DNA from: Streptomyces sp. NBC_01231
GTDB lineage: Bacteria; Actinomycetota; Actinomycetes; Streptomycetales; Streptomycetaceae
Direction of reading: 5' to 3'
DNA length: 64,000 nucleotides
NCBI GenBank assembly: GCA_035999765.1
Contig: CP108521.1
Location: forward strand, 1,922,001 to 1,986,000
Below the pieces are notes generated by a model. That model was not told the origin of the DNA and ran no database searches. It saw nothing but the letters and a program-made list of their open reading frames with translations. Made by a program: the position numbers and the translations under genes. Below are positions 19,402 through 30,982 of this stretch, in pieces. Each line of letters starts with the position of its first letter. Position 1 is the first letter of the stretch.

Positions 19402-20243
19402 CCACGACCGCCGTACGATCCCGGGCCGAGACGTCCGGCGAGCGGCTGCCCGGAGCATGGGGACTGGGGCTGCGGCGCGGCACCCTGGAGCTGAAACAGT
19501 TCTTCCGGCAACGCGACCAGGTGGTGTTCACCTTCGCCTTCCCGGTGGTGTTCCTGTTCCTGTTCGCCTCGATCTTCCGCGACGACGTCCAGGGCGCCGG
19601 CATCACCGCCTCGCAGCTGTACGTCCCGGCGATGATGGCCGCGGGCATCATGTCCACGAGTTTCCAGTCCCTCGGTATCTCCATCGCGATCGAGCGGGAC
19701 GAGAAGGTGCTGCGCCGACTGCGCGGCACGCCGATGCCGCCGGCGGCATACTTCCTGGGGAAGATCTGGCTGGTTCTGGTCACCGGCGCACTGGAGACGG
19801 CGATCCTGCTGGCCGTCGGCACGACCTTGTACGACGTCGACCTCCCGTCCGACGCGGGCCGCTGGTTCGACTTCGGCTGGATCTTCCTGCTCGGGCTGAC
19901 AGCTTGCGCGCTGCTCGGGATCGCGATCAGTTCGGTCCCGAAGTCGGGCAAGAGCGCCAGCTCCGTGGTCGTTCTCCCGTTCCTGGTGCTGCAGTTCATC
20001 TCCGGGGTGTACATAGCGATCGACACCATCCCGGACTGGATGCTGAACATCGGTGCGCTGTTCCCGCTGAAGTGGATGTGCCAGGGGCTGCGCGGGGTGT
20101 TCCTGCCGGAGTCGGCTCAGGTCCTGGAGCAGACGGGAAGCTGGGAGTTCGGCCGGATCGCCCTGGTGCTCGGGGCGTGGTGCGTCGGAGGATTGCTGCT
20201 GTGTCTGCTGACCTTCCGGTGGAAGAGCCGGCGCGCGGGGTGA
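19398..20243 (+). CDS. ABC-2 type exporter permease
   Basis: A 281-aa permease with about six membrane spans (for example VVFTFAFPVVFLFLFASIF and WLVLVTGALETAILLAVG) and the ABC-2 family motif region SGVYIAIDTIPDWMLNIGALFPLKWMCQGLRGVFLP. A single half-size permease implies a homodimer with the upstream ATPase. Start ATG overlaps the ATPase stop; its own stop overlaps the kinase GTG. Substrate unknown; efflux of a drug or peptide is the usual role of such operons. Confidence 0.92.
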   Translation: MTTTAVRSRAETSGERLPGAWGLGLRRGTLELKQFFRQRDQVVFTFAFPVVFLFLFASIFRDDVQGAGITASQLYVPAMMAAGIMSTSFQSLGISIAIERDEKVLRRLRGTPMPPAAYFLGKIWLVLVTGALETAILLAVGTTLYDVDLPSDAGRWFDFGWIFLLGLTACALLGIAISSVPKSGKSASSVVVLPFLVLQFISGVYIAIDTIPDWMLNIGALFPLKWMCQGLRGVFLPESAQVLEQTGSWEFGRIALVLGAWCVGGLLLCLLTFRWKSRRAG

Positions 20244-21439
20244 CCGGCCCGGACGACGCCGTCGGCGCCTACAGCTGGGCGCGGTCGTTCCGGATCTGGG
20301 ACACGTACTTCGCGCTCATCTGGCTGGCCACTCTGGTGTCCGTGCTCGGCACGGACCATCCGGGGCGGCCGGTCCGTGTCGTCGCGGCGGCGCTCCTGGT
20401 CCCGCTGGTCCCCCTGTTCGTGTGGGTGGGGCGGCCCGTCCTGCGGGGCGATCCGCCCGAGGAACGGCGGGCCCTGGCCTACCTGGCGGCGGCGGTGGCG
20501 CTGTTCCTGCCGTCGGCGATCCTCGTGGGCGAGACCCGGCTGATGACCTTCGCGCTGGTCCCCCAGTGCTTCATGACCCTGCGGATGCGGCGGGCCCTGG
20601 AGGCGGTGGCCGTCATCAACCTGGCACCCGTGATCGGTTGGGCCCTGGTGTGGCGGCCCGGCGACCAGGAGGTCTTCTTCAACGGACTGTTCGCCGTGGT
20701 GTCCCTCGTCTTCTCGGTGGCCGTCGGCAGCTGGGTCATCCGGATCATCGAGCAGAGCCAGGAGCGGGCCGCGCTGATCGCGGAGCTGGACGCGAGCCGC
20801 CATGAGATCTCCCGGCTGTCGACGGCGCACGGCGCCCTGGCCGAGCGGGAACGGATGGCGAGGGAGATCCATGACACGCTCGCGCAGGGCTTCACCAGCC
20901 TGCTGATGCTGGTGCAGGCCGTCGAGGCGGAACTCGACCACGACGTTCCACAAGCCCGCCGCCATCTGGCGCTGATGGACGAGACGGCCCGGCAGAACCT
21001 CGCCGAGGCACGGGCCCTGGTGGCCGGGGGCGCCCCCGCCGACCTGGAGGGTGCCTCGCTCCCGGACGCCCTGCACCGGCTGGCCGCCCGTCACGAGGCG
21101 ACCCTGGAGGTAACGGGTTGCGTACGTCCGCTGCCCGCCGGCCCCGAGGTGGTGGCCCTGCGCGCCTGTCAGGAGGCACTGACCAACGCCCGGAGACACG
21201 CGGGAAGTTCGACCGGGGTGAGCATTCGCCTGACGTACGCCGACGGTGCCCTGACCATGTCGGTCCGGGACGACGGCTGTGGCTTCGACCCCAGGACCGT
21301 GACGGGCGGCTACGGTCTGGCGGGGCTGCGGGCCCGGGCCACCGAGGTCGGCGGGACGGCTCAGGTCTGCAGCGCCCCCGGCGACGGTACGACGGTGACC
21401 GTCCGCCTGCCCGTACCGTCCCCGAGGAGCGCATGGTGA
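20240..21439 (+). CDS. Sensor histidine kinase (NarL/DesK type)
   Basis: A 399-aa kinase. Residues ~20-165 hold about five or six membrane helices with no sizeable extracellular domain, suggesting sensing of a membrane-related signal. HisKA_3 follows with the phospho-acceptor H211 in AREIHDTLAQGFTSLLMLVQ, then a HATPase_c domain (CQEALTNARRHAG, DDGCGFDP, GYGLAGLRARA). Start is GTG overlapping the permease stop (GTGA). It overlaps the response regulator by 7 bp and is clearly its cognate partner. Confidence 0.94.
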   Translation: MTGPDDAVGAYSWARSFRIWDTYFALIWLATLVSVLGTDHPGRPVRVVAAALLVPLVPLFVWVGRPVLRGDPPEERRALAYLAAAVALFLPSAILVGETRLMTFALVPQCFMTLRMRRALEAVAVINLAPVIGWALVWRPGDQEVFFNGLFAVVSLVFSVAVGSWVIRIIEQSQERAALIAELDASRHEISRLSTAHGALAERERMAREIHDTLAQGFTSLLMLVQAVEAELDHDVPQARRHLALMDETARQNLAEARALVAGGAPADLEGASLPDALHRLAARHEATLEVTGCVRPLPAGPEVVALRACQEALTNARRHAGSSTGVSIRLTYADGALTMSVRDDGCGFDPRTVTGGYGLAGLRARATEVGGTAQVCSAPGDGTTVTVRLPVPSPRSAW

Positions 21440-22059
21440 TCCGGATCATCCTGGCCGACGACCATCCCGTCGTACGGGAGGGCCTGCGGGCGATGTTGAG
21501 TGCCGAGCCGGATCTGGAGGTGGTCGCCGACGCGTCCAGCGGGCCGCAGGCGGAGGCCATGGCGGCGGAACTGCGGCCCGACATCGTGCTGATGGACCTG
21601 CGGATGCCGGGCGGCGGGGGCGTGGACTCGATCGTGCGGATGAGCGAGGCGGGGCTGCCCTGCCGGGTGATCGTCCTGACGACGTACGAGACGGACCGGG
21701 ACATCCTGCGGGCGGTGGAGGCGGGGGCGGCGGGCTATCTGCTGAAGGATCTGCCGCGCGGCGAACTGGCCGACGCGGTACGGGCCGCCTCGCGGGGCGA
21801 GACCGTGCTGGCCCCCTCCGTCGCCGCCCGACTGGTCGACCAGCTCCGCACCCGGCCGGAGCGGCCCCGGCTCTCGGAGCGCGAGACGGCGGTACTGCGG
21901 CTGGTGGCGGAAGGATGCACCAACGCGGAGATCGGGCGTCGCCTGTTCATCGGCGAGTCGACGGTGAAGACCCATCTCCTGCGCGCCTTCGGCAAGTTGG
22001 GGGTGGACGACCGCACCGCCGCCGTCACCAGCGCCATGCGGTACGGACTGCTGGACTGA
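21433..22059 (+). CDS. Response regulator, NarL/LuxR family
   Basis: A 208-aa regulator. The receiver domain has the acidic pair D9-D10, phospho-acceptor D55 (IVLMDLRMPG), T in LTTYETD and the conserved Lys in YLLKDLPRGEL. A LuxR-type HTH follows (LSERETAVLRLVAEGCTNAEIGRRLFIGESTVKTHL). It probably controls the exporter operon in which it lies. The gap to hisS holds a GGGGGC-tcc-GCCCCC hairpin (22066-22080) that may act as a terminator for both convergent genes. Confidence 0.94.
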   Translation: MVIRIILADDHPVVREGLRAMLSAEPDLEVVADASSGPQAEAMAAELRPDIVLMDLRMPGGGGVDSIVRMSEAGLPCRVIVLTTYETDRDILRAVEAGAAGYLLKDLPRGELADAVRAASRGETVLAPSVAARLVDQLRTRPERPRLSERETAVLRLVAEGCTNAEIGRRLFIGESTVKTHLLRAFGKLGVDDRTAAVTSAMRYGLLD

Positions 22060-22137
22060 GCGCCTGGGGGCTCCGCCCCCGGGATGGGACGGGTAGGGGC
22101 GGCGGGGCGAGAAACACCCCCACGCACCCCACCCACC

Positions 22138-23400
22138 TCAGCCCAGCCTCGACTCCAGTTCCGCCACGATCTCGTTCACGCCGATCGCCGTCTGCTCGCC
22201 GGACTCCATGTCCTTGAGCTGGACGACGCCCTCCGCGAGGTCGCGTTCGCCGGCGACGACCGTGTAGCGGGCGCCGCTGCGATTGGCGTTCTTCATCGCG
22301 CCCTTGAGGCCCTTGGCGCCGTAGGAGAAGTCCGCCGCGACGCCCACCTTGCGCAGCTCGGTGACCTTCGCGAACAGCACCCGGCGGGCCTCTTCGCCCA
22401 GCGGGACCGCGAACACACTGGTCGTGGAGGGGAGTTCGAGTGCGACGCCCTCCGCCTCCAGGGCGAGGACCGTACGGTCGACGCCCAGCGCCCAGCCGAC
22501 GGACGGCAGCGCGGGGCCGCCGATCATCTCGGACAGACCGTCGTACCGGCCGCCGCCGCCCACCGCCGACTGCGAGCCCAGGCCGTCGTGGACGAACTCG
22601 AACGTCGTACGGGTGTAGTAGTCCAGGCCGCGCACCAGCTTCGGGTCGTCCTCGAAGGCCACGCCCGCCGCGGTGATCAGCTCACGGACCTCCTCGTGGT
22701 ACGCCTTGCAGCCGTCGCAGAGGTAGTCGCGCAGAAGCGGGGCGTCGGTCAGCTGCTTCTGCACGTCGGGGCGCTTGTCGTCCAGCACGCGCAGCGGGTT
22801 GATGTCCGCGCGGCGGAGCGTGTCCTCGTCCAGGTCCAGGCTCCGCAGGAAGTTCTGCAGTGCCTCCCGGTACACCGGCCGGCACTCCTTGTCGCCCAGG
22901 GAGTTCAGCAGGATCCGGAAGTTCCTGAGGCCCAGCGAGCGGTACGCCTGGTCGGCCAGGATGATCAGCTCGGCGTCCAGCGCCGGATCCTCGGCACCGA
23001 TCGCCTCGGCGCCCACCTGGGAGAAGTGGCGGTAACGGCCCTTCTGGGGGCGCTCGTAGCGGTAGTACGAGCCGGAGTACCAGAGCTTGACCGGGAGGTT
23101 GCCCGCCTTGTGCAGGTTGGCTTCGAGCGCGGCGCGCAGCACGGACGCCGTGCCCTCGGGGCGCAGCGCGAGCCGGTCGCCGCCCTTGGTCTCGAAGGCG
23201 TACATCTCCTTCGTGACGATGTCGGTCGACTCACCGACACCGCGGGCGAAGAGCTCCACGTTCTCGAAGCCCGGGGTCTCGATGTAGCCGTAGCCGGAGT
23301 TGCGCAGTGGCGCCGCGATCGCCTCGCGGACGGCCAGGTACGTCGCGGAGTCCGGCGGAATCAGGTCGTAGGTGCCCTTGGGGGCCTTGAAGGTGCTCAC
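22138..23400 (-). CDS. hisS: Histidyl-tRNA synthetase
   Basis: HisRS (420 aa) charges tRNA-His. Class II motif 2 ([23 protein letters not shown]), the HisA motif [15 protein letters not shown], and motif 3 ([27 protein letters not shown]) are intact; a C-terminal anticodon-binding domain follows. The start is GTG ([17 protein letters not shown]), the conserved N-terminus; upstream in-frame sequence is not conserved. It lies 11 bp after the metallo-hydrolase gene on the same strand, the usual streptomycete pair. Confidence 0.97.
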   Translation of the reverse strand: MSTFKAPKGTYDLIPPDSATYLAVREAIAAPLRNSGYGYIETPGFENVELFARGVGESTDIVTKEMYAFETKGGDRLALRPEGTASVLRAALEANLHKAGNLPVKLWYSGSYYRYERPQKGRYRHFSQVGAEAIGAEDPALDAELIILADQAYRSLGLRNFRILLNSLGDKECRPVYREALQNFLRSLDLDEDTLRRADINPLRVLDDKRPDVQKQLTDAPLLRDYLCDGCKAYHEEVRELITAAGVAFEDDPKLVRGLDYYTRTTFEFVHDGLGSQSAVGGGGRYDGLSEMIGGPALPSVGWALGVDRTVLALEAEGVALELPSTTSVFAVPLGEEARRVLFAKVTELRKVGVAADFSYGAKGLKGAMKNANRSGARYTVVAGERDLAEGVVQLKDMESGEQTAIGVNEIVAELESRLG

Positions 23401-23411
23401 GGAAGGTCTCG

Positions 23412-24131
23412 TCACATTCCTCGTCGGGGAGCGTCGGCGTCCGCGCCGCGATCTCGGCGGCCTGCGGCCGCTTGCCGCAGATACGGGTTGGTGGCGCGCT
23501 CCTGGCCGATGGTCGTCTGGGGACCGTGGCCGGACAGCACCACGGTCGAGTCGTCGAGCGGCAGGCACACACGGGCCAGCGAGTCGACCATCTCGGCCAT
23601 GTCGCCGCCGGGCAGGTCGGTGCGTCCGATGGAGCCGGCGAACAGCAGGTCGCCCGAGAAGAAGACCGGCGGAATGTCCGCCGCCTCGGGCAGCCCGAAA
23701 GTCACCGACCCCTTCGTATGGCCCGGCGCGTGCGCGACGGACAGCTCCAGACCCGCCAGTTCCAGCTTCGCGCCGTCGGTGAGCTCATGGACGTCGTCCG
23801 GCTCCCCCACGGTCAGCTCCCCCATCAGCGGCATCCCGATGGAACGCCCGAGCGCCTTCTCGGGGTCGCTCATCATGAACCGGTCCTCGGGGTGGATCCA
23901 GGCCGGTACGTCGTGCGCGCCGCACACCGGGACGACCGAGGCCACATGGTCGATGTGACCGTGGGTGAGGACGACGGCCACGGGCCTGAGCCGATGCTTC
24001 TTCAGCGTCTCCGCGACCTGCTGGGCGGCCTGGTGGCCGGGGTCGATGATCACGCACTCCTCACCGGCGGCGGGGGCGACGAGATAACAGTTCGTCCCCC
24101 AGGCCCCGGCGGGGAACCCGGCAATGAGCAC
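23412..24131 (-). CDS. Metallo-beta-lactamase fold hydrolase (glyoxalase II-like)
   Basis: A 239-aa MBL-fold protein with the two-metal motif THGHIDHV (H-x-H-x-D-H), a later APGHTKGS histidine, the bridging Asp in [16 protein letters not shown], and the final LSGHGPQTT histidine. This set fits glyoxalase II-like thioester hydrolases. The start is GTG ([19 protein letters not shown]) preceded by GAAGGAC. The Arg/Asp-rich last 20 residues are not conserved in the family. It is co-transcribed with hisS. Confidence 0.9.
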   Translation of the reverse strand: MLIAGFPAGAWGTNCYLVAPAAGEECVIIDPGHQAAQQVAETLKKHRLRPVAVVLTHGHIDHVASVVPVCGAHDVPAWIHPEDRFMMSDPEKALGRSIGMPLMGELTVGEPDDVHELTDGAKLELAGLELSVAHAPGHTKGSVTFGLPEAADIPPVFFSGDLLFAGSIGRTDLPGGDMAEMVDSLARVCLPLDDSTVVLSGHGPQTTIGQERATNPYLRQAAAGRRDRGADADAPRRGM

Positions 24132-24309
24132 GATCGTCCTTCGTTGTGTCGATTCGGGTGGGCTTCAGGACGGTTACGCCTGTGGTCAGAGCCTACCGGC
24201 GCTGCCGATTCCTCAGCGAACCCATATACGGTACGGGGCACACGCAGGCAGTCGGCTCACAAGACGCACGCGCCCAGTCGACGCATGAGACGCATGAGGA
24301 GAGAACCCG

Positions 24310-25134
24310 GTGGTCACCCAGGAACAGCGGAAGCGTCAACTCGCCCGGGAGAAGTTCTTGCGCCAGCAGCAGCGGCGTACGGCCGCGCGGCGCAAGGCGC
24401 GCATGCGCAACTCGGTGATCGCGTCGGTGCTCGGCGTGGTTCTGGTGGGCAGTCTGGCCCTGTACACGTCCGGGGTCCTCAAGGAGGACGACAAGGCCGG
24501 CGCGAGCTCCGAGACGACGCCGAGCGCCGCGCCGTCCAAGGCGCCGGACCCGTGCGAGAAGCCCGCGGCCGGCAAGGTCAGGACGGCTACCTGGAAGAAG
24601 GAGCCGGCCGTGACCATCGACAAGTCGGCCAAGTACACGATGAAGCTCGCCACGACGTGCGGCGACATAGACCTCGCGCTGAAGGCGTCGGCGGCGCCGC
24701 ACACCGTGAACTCCTTCGACTTCCTCGCGGGCAAGGGGTTCTTCGACCACACCAAGTGCCACCGGCTCACCACCGAGGGCATCTACGTGCTGCAGTGCGG
24801 CGACCCGACGGGCAGTGGCAGCGGCGGTCCCGGCTACACGATCCCGGACGAGAACCTGAAGGACAAAAGCCTCAAGAACAACATCTACCCGGCGGGCACC
24901 GTCGCGATGGCGAACACCGGCAAGGCGCACACCGGCGGCAGCCAGTTCTTCCTCGTCTACCAGGACAGTCAGCTGCCGCCGAGCTACACACCGTTCGGCA
25001 CGGTGTCCGAATCCGGCATGAAGGTCCTCAAGAAGATCGCGACCGCGGGTGCCCAGGCCGCGGACCCCACGACGGGCAATACGGCACCCAACGCCACTGT
25101 CGTGATCAACAAGGCAACTGTCACCAAATCCTGA
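24310..25134 (+). CDS. Membrane-anchored cyclophilin-type peptidyl-prolyl isomerase
   Basis: A 274-aa protein with a strongly basic N-terminus (~1-34), a single membrane helix (SVIASVLGVVLVGSLALYTSGVL, ~35-56), a Ser/Ala-rich linker, and a cyclophilin domain at ~100-270. The catalytic Arg is kept in CHRLTTEG, and GDPTGSGSGGPGY and GSQFFLVYQDS are family signatures. Cys pairs near 122 and 156 could form a disulfide outside the cell. Start is GTG with GGAGAG at 24298-24303. It probably folds exported proteins at the outer membrane face. Confidence 0.93.
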   Translation: MVTQEQRKRQLAREKFLRQQQRRTAARRKARMRNSVIASVLGVVLVGSLALYTSGVLKEDDKAGASSETTPSAAPSKAPDPCEKPAAGKVRTATWKKEPAVTIDKSAKYTMKLATTCGDIDLALKASAAPHTVNSFDFLAGKGFFDHTKCHRLTTEGIYVLQCGDPTGSGSGGPGYTIPDENLKDKSLKNNIYPAGTVAMANTGKAHTGGSQFFLVYQDSQLPPSYTPFGTVSESGMKVLKKIATAGAQAADPTTGNTAPNATVVINKATVTKS

Positions 25135-25269
25135 CCGCCAGCTGCGAAATTTCGGTCGCGCGGGATGCGGACAGGCAACCCGCCGGTCGCCTATGTTGGC
25201 CGTGACGAAACTGTGGACGATGCCCGGGGGTGCTGAGGCCCTCCGCAGGCATCATGTGGAGGAGGCGCT

Positions 25270-26499
25270 GTGAGCAGCGACCCGTGGGGCCGCGTCGACG
25301 AGACGGGGACCGTGTACGTGCGTACGGCCGACGGTGAGCAGGTCGTCGGTTCCTGGCAGGCAGGCTCCCCCGAGGAAGCACTGGCCTACTTCGAGCGCAA
25401 GTACGAGGGCCTGGTTGTCGAGATCGGCCTCCTCGAGAAGCGAGTGAAGACCACCGACCTGTCGGCGAAGGACGCGCAGGCCGCCATCGACCACATCCGC
25501 GAGCAGGTCGACGCGCATCACGCGGTCGGTGACCTGGCCGCCCTGCGGGTCCGGCTGGACAAGCTCGTGGAGACCGTCGACAAGCGCCGCGAGGAGCGCA
25601 AGCAGCAGCGCGCGAAGCAGTCGGACGAGGCCCGGCACTCCAAGGAGGCGCTGGTCGCCGAGGCCGAGGAGCTCGCGCAGTCCGACCAGTGGCGGTCGGC
25701 GGGTGAGCGGCTGCGGTCCCTGGTGGACACCTGGAAGGGGCTGCCGCGCCTGGACCGCAAGTCGGACGACGAGCTGTGGCACCGCTTCTCGCACGCCCGC
25801 TCGGCGTTCTCCAAGCGCCGCAAGGCTCACTTCGCGTCGCTGGACGCGCAGCGCGAGGAGGCCCGCCGGACCAAGAAGCGCCTGGTCGCGGAGGCCGAGT
25901 CGCTGTCCGGCTCGACGGACTGGGGCCCCACGGCCGCCCGCTACCGCGACCTGATGTCCGAGTGGAAAGCGGCCGGCCGCGCCCAGCGCGAGCACGAGGA
26001 CGACCTGTGGAACCGCTTCCGCGGTGCCCAGGACGTCTTCTTCGCCGCCCGCAGCTCGGTCTTCGCGGAGCGGGACGCCGAGCAGGCGGAGAACCTGAAG
26101 CTGAAGGAGGAGCTGGCCGAGGAGGCCGAGAAGCTCCTGCCGATCGGGGAGCTGAAGGGTGCCCGGGCGACGTTCCGCTCGATCAACGAGCGCTGGGAGG
26201 CCATCGGCCATGTGCCGCGGGACGCCCGGCCGAAGGTCGAGGGCCGGATGCACGCCGTCGAGCGGGCCATCCAGGAGGCCGAGGAGACTGAGTGGCGCCG
26301 GACGAACCCGGAGGCACGCGCGCGTGCCGAGGGTCTGACGGGCCAGCTGCAGGCGGCCGTGGACAAGCTGACGGGCCAGATCGAGCAGGCACGCGCCCAG
26401 GGCAACAACGCCAGGGCCGACAAACTCCAGCGTGAGCTGGACGGCCGCCAGGCACTTCTGGACCAGGCGCTGAAGGGTCTGCACGAGTTCGGCGGCTGA
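25270..26499 (+). CDS. DUF349 domain-containing coiled-coil protein
   Basis: A 409-aa charged, helical protein with four or five DUF349 repeats (for example SDQWRSAGERLRSLVDTWKGLPRLDRKSDDELWHRF and the parallel STDWGPTAARYRDLMSEWKAAGRAQREHEDDLWNRF). The start is GTG after GGAGGAG. No catalytic motif; the role is unknown. Monocistronic, convergent with relA, and ending at a shared perfect terminator. The 135-bp gap before it shows no gene. Confidence 0.9.
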   Translation: MSSDPWGRVDETGTVYVRTADGEQVVGSWQAGSPEEALAYFERKYEGLVVEIGLLEKRVKTTDLSAKDAQAAIDHIREQVDAHHAVGDLAALRVRLDKLVETVDKRREERKQQRAKQSDEARHSKEALVAEAEELAQSDQWRSAGERLRSLVDTWKGLPRLDRKSDDELWHRFSHARSAFSKRRKAHFASLDAQREEARRTKKRLVAEAESLSGSTDWGPTAARYRDLMSEWKAAGRAQREHEDDLWNRFRGAQDVFFAARSSVFAERDAEQAENLKLKEELAEEAEKLLPIGELKGARATFRSINERWEAIGHVPRDARPKVEGRMHAVERAIQEAEETEWRRTNPEARARAEGLTGQLQAAVDKLTGQIEQARAQGNNARADKLQRELDGRQALLDQALKGLHEFGG

Positions 26500-26520
26500 C
26501 GTCCCGGACGGACATCGGAA

Positions 26521-26552
26521 AGGGGCTCCCGTACTTCGGTACGGGAGCCCCT
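26521..26552. terminator. Bidirectional terminator between DUF349 gene and relA
   Basis: Perfect 14-bp stem AGGGGCTCCCGTAC / GTACGGGAGCCCCT with a stable TTCG tetraloop, flanked by A and T residues; serves both convergent genes. Confidence 0.9.
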
Positions 26553-26572
26553 TCTCCTTCGCTCTGCGTGTC

Positions 26573-29116
<2,544 letters not shown>

Positions 29117-29320
29117 GAGGACTCCTCGTGCGCGATCCGGGTCCCCCGGTCAGGCTCCGGAGACCCCATGGTAGCGATCCTGCGCCTCAGGATCGCCTTC
29201 AGGCCACTGTGAGGACCGTCTACCCGTGTAACGCGTGAGACGGGCGCCGGATTCCTCCGGGCCCGTCCCTGCGATGTCCTGCGCGTGGCTCTGGGTTGTC
29301 CACCTGGTGCTCGCGGTGCC

Positions 29321-29860
29321 TCACACCTTGAGCAGCGCCTCCAGCGGGGCACCGGCGAGTGCCGGTTCCAGGCGGGCTCGGCCGCCCAGGAAACCCAGCT
29401 CCATGAGGACGGCGAGGCCCGCGACCTCGGCTCCCGCGCGCCGGATGAGCTGGATCGACGCCTCGGCGGTGCCGCCGGTGGCGAGGACGTCGTCGATCAC
29501 CAGTACGCGATCGTCCGAGGAGAGGTCCTCCGCGTGCACCTCGATCTCGGCGGAGCCGTACTCGAGGTCGTACGCCTGGCCGAGGGTCGCTCCGGGGAGC
29601 TTGCCCGCCTTGCGTACGGGGACGAAGCCGAGACCCGAGCGGACGGCGACCGGGGCGCCCAGGATGAAGCCGCGGGCCTCCAGGCCGACGATCTTGGAGG
29701 CGCCGGTGTTCACGGCGATGTCCGCGAGGGCGTCGGTGAGCGCGGTGAACGCCGCCGGGTCCGCCAGGAGCGGGGTGATGTCCTTGAACATCACCCCCGG
29801 CTCCGGGTAGTCGGCCACGTCACGGATGCGGCTGAGCAGGAGCTCCTCGATGTCGGTCAC
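29321..29860 (-). CDS. apt: Adenine phosphoribosyltransferase
   Basis: Apt (179 aa) salvages adenine with PRPP to give AMP. The PRPP-binding motif VLVIDDVLATGGTAEASIQL and the base-binding GLEARGFILGAPVA segment are intact. The start is GTG overlapping the secF stop (GTGA); the longer open frame upstream is secF out of frame. The relA-apt-secF-secD order is known from S. coelicolor and other actinobacteria. Confidence 0.96.
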   Translation of the reverse strand: MTDIEELLLSRIRDVADYPEPGVMFKDITPLLADPAAFTALTDALADIAVNTGASKIVGLEARGFILGAPVAVRSGLGFVPVRKAGKLPGATLGQAYDLEYGSAEIEVHAEDLSSDDRVLVIDDVLATGGTAEASIQLIRRAGAEVAGLAVLMELGFLGGRARLEPALAGAPLEALLKV

Positions 29861-30981
29861 CGGCGCTTCCCCGAAGGACGGCCGCGGCCCCGGTTTCGGG
29901 ACGCGGGCTGGCTGCGTGGGCCGACCACCGCGTGAGCGGCGTCGCCGTCCTCCGGCTCGCCGCCGAGCGGCTCGTCGGTGTCGCGGGCGTCCGCGGACTC
30001 GCCCTGTGCGACGGCCTGGGCGCGCTTGGCGAGGACGCGCTTCTTGAGGGCCTTGATCTGCGGCTCGCGCTCCTTGAGGTCGGCGACGAGCGGCGTGGCG
30101 ATGAAGATCGACGAGTACGCGCCGGCCGCGAGGCCGACGAACAGCGACAGCGAGATGTCGTTCAGCATGCCGGCGCCGAGGAAACCGCCACCGATGAACA
30201 GCAGGCCGCCCACCGGCAGCAGTGCCACCACGGTGGTGTTGATGGAGCGGACCAGGGTGCTGTTGATCGAGCGGTTGGCGATGTCGCTGTAGGTCCAGCG
30301 GGTCTGCTTGGTGATGTCCTTGGTCTGTTCCTTGAGACTGTCGAAGACGACGACCGTGTCGTAGAGCGAATAACCGAGGATCGTGAGCAGACCGATCACG
30401 GTGCCGGGCGTGACCTCGAAGCCGACGAGGGCGTAGATGCCGACCGTGATGGTGATGTCGTGGATCAGCGCGACGAACGCGGCGATCGCCATGCGCCATT
30501 CGAAGGCGATCGCAAGATAGATCACGACGAGGACCAGGAAGATGGCGAGGCCCTGCCACGCCTTGTTGGCGATCTGTTCGCCCCAGCTGGGGCCGACCAG
30601 CTCCGCGGTGACGTCCTTCTCGGAGACCTTGAGCTCGCGGGCCAGTTCCGTCGAGACCTGGTCGGCCTTTCCGGTGTCGATGCCCGCGACCTGGATCCGC
30701 AGGCTGCCGTTGCCGAGCTTCTGGACGATGGCGTCGTGACCGGACGCCTCCTCCGCGTACGTCTCGGCCTGGGCGACCGAGACGGCCGTGTTCTTCGGGG
30801 TGGTGAAGACGGCACCGCCCTGGAACTCGATGCCCATGTTCAGCCCGCGCACCGCGAGGCCGACGATGGCCACGATGGTGATCAGGATCGAGATGCCGTA
30901 CCAGATCTTGCGGTTGCCGACGAAGTCGTAGCCGACCTCGCCACGGTGCAGTCGGGCGCCGAGGTTGCCGAGCTTCGACAT
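29857..30981 (-). CDS. secF: Protein export membrane protein SecF
   Basis: SecF (374 aa) works with SecD in proton-driven late steps of Sec export. Six spans are predictable; the first periplasmic domain follows IWYGISILITIVAIVGLAVRGLNMGIEFQGG, and the family motif GYSLYDTVVVFDSLKE (fourth to fifth span region) is complete. The last ~60 residues are a charged cytoplasmic tail. ATG (MSKLGNLGARL) lies one base after the secD stop. Upstream in-frame residues belong to the secD reading region and are not conserved. Confidence 0.96.
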   Translation of the reverse strand: MSKLGNLGARLHRGEVGYDFVGNRKIWYGISILITIVAIVGLAVRGLNMGIEFQGGAVFTTPKNTAVSVAQAETYAEEASGHDAIVQKLGNGSLRIQVAGIDTGKADQVSTELARELKVSEKDVTAELVGPSWGEQIANKAWQGLAIFLVLVVIYLAIAFEWRMAIAAFVALIHDITITVGIYALVGFEVTPGTVIGLLTILGYSLYDTVVVFDSLKEQTKDITKQTRWTYSDIANRSINSTLVRSINTTVVALLPVGGLLFIGGGFLGAGMLNDISLSLFVGLAAGAYSSIFIATPLVADLKEREPQIKALKKRVLAKRAQAVAQGESADARDTDEPLGGEPEDGDAAHAVVGPRSQPASRNRGRGRPSGKRR

Positions 30982-30982
30982 C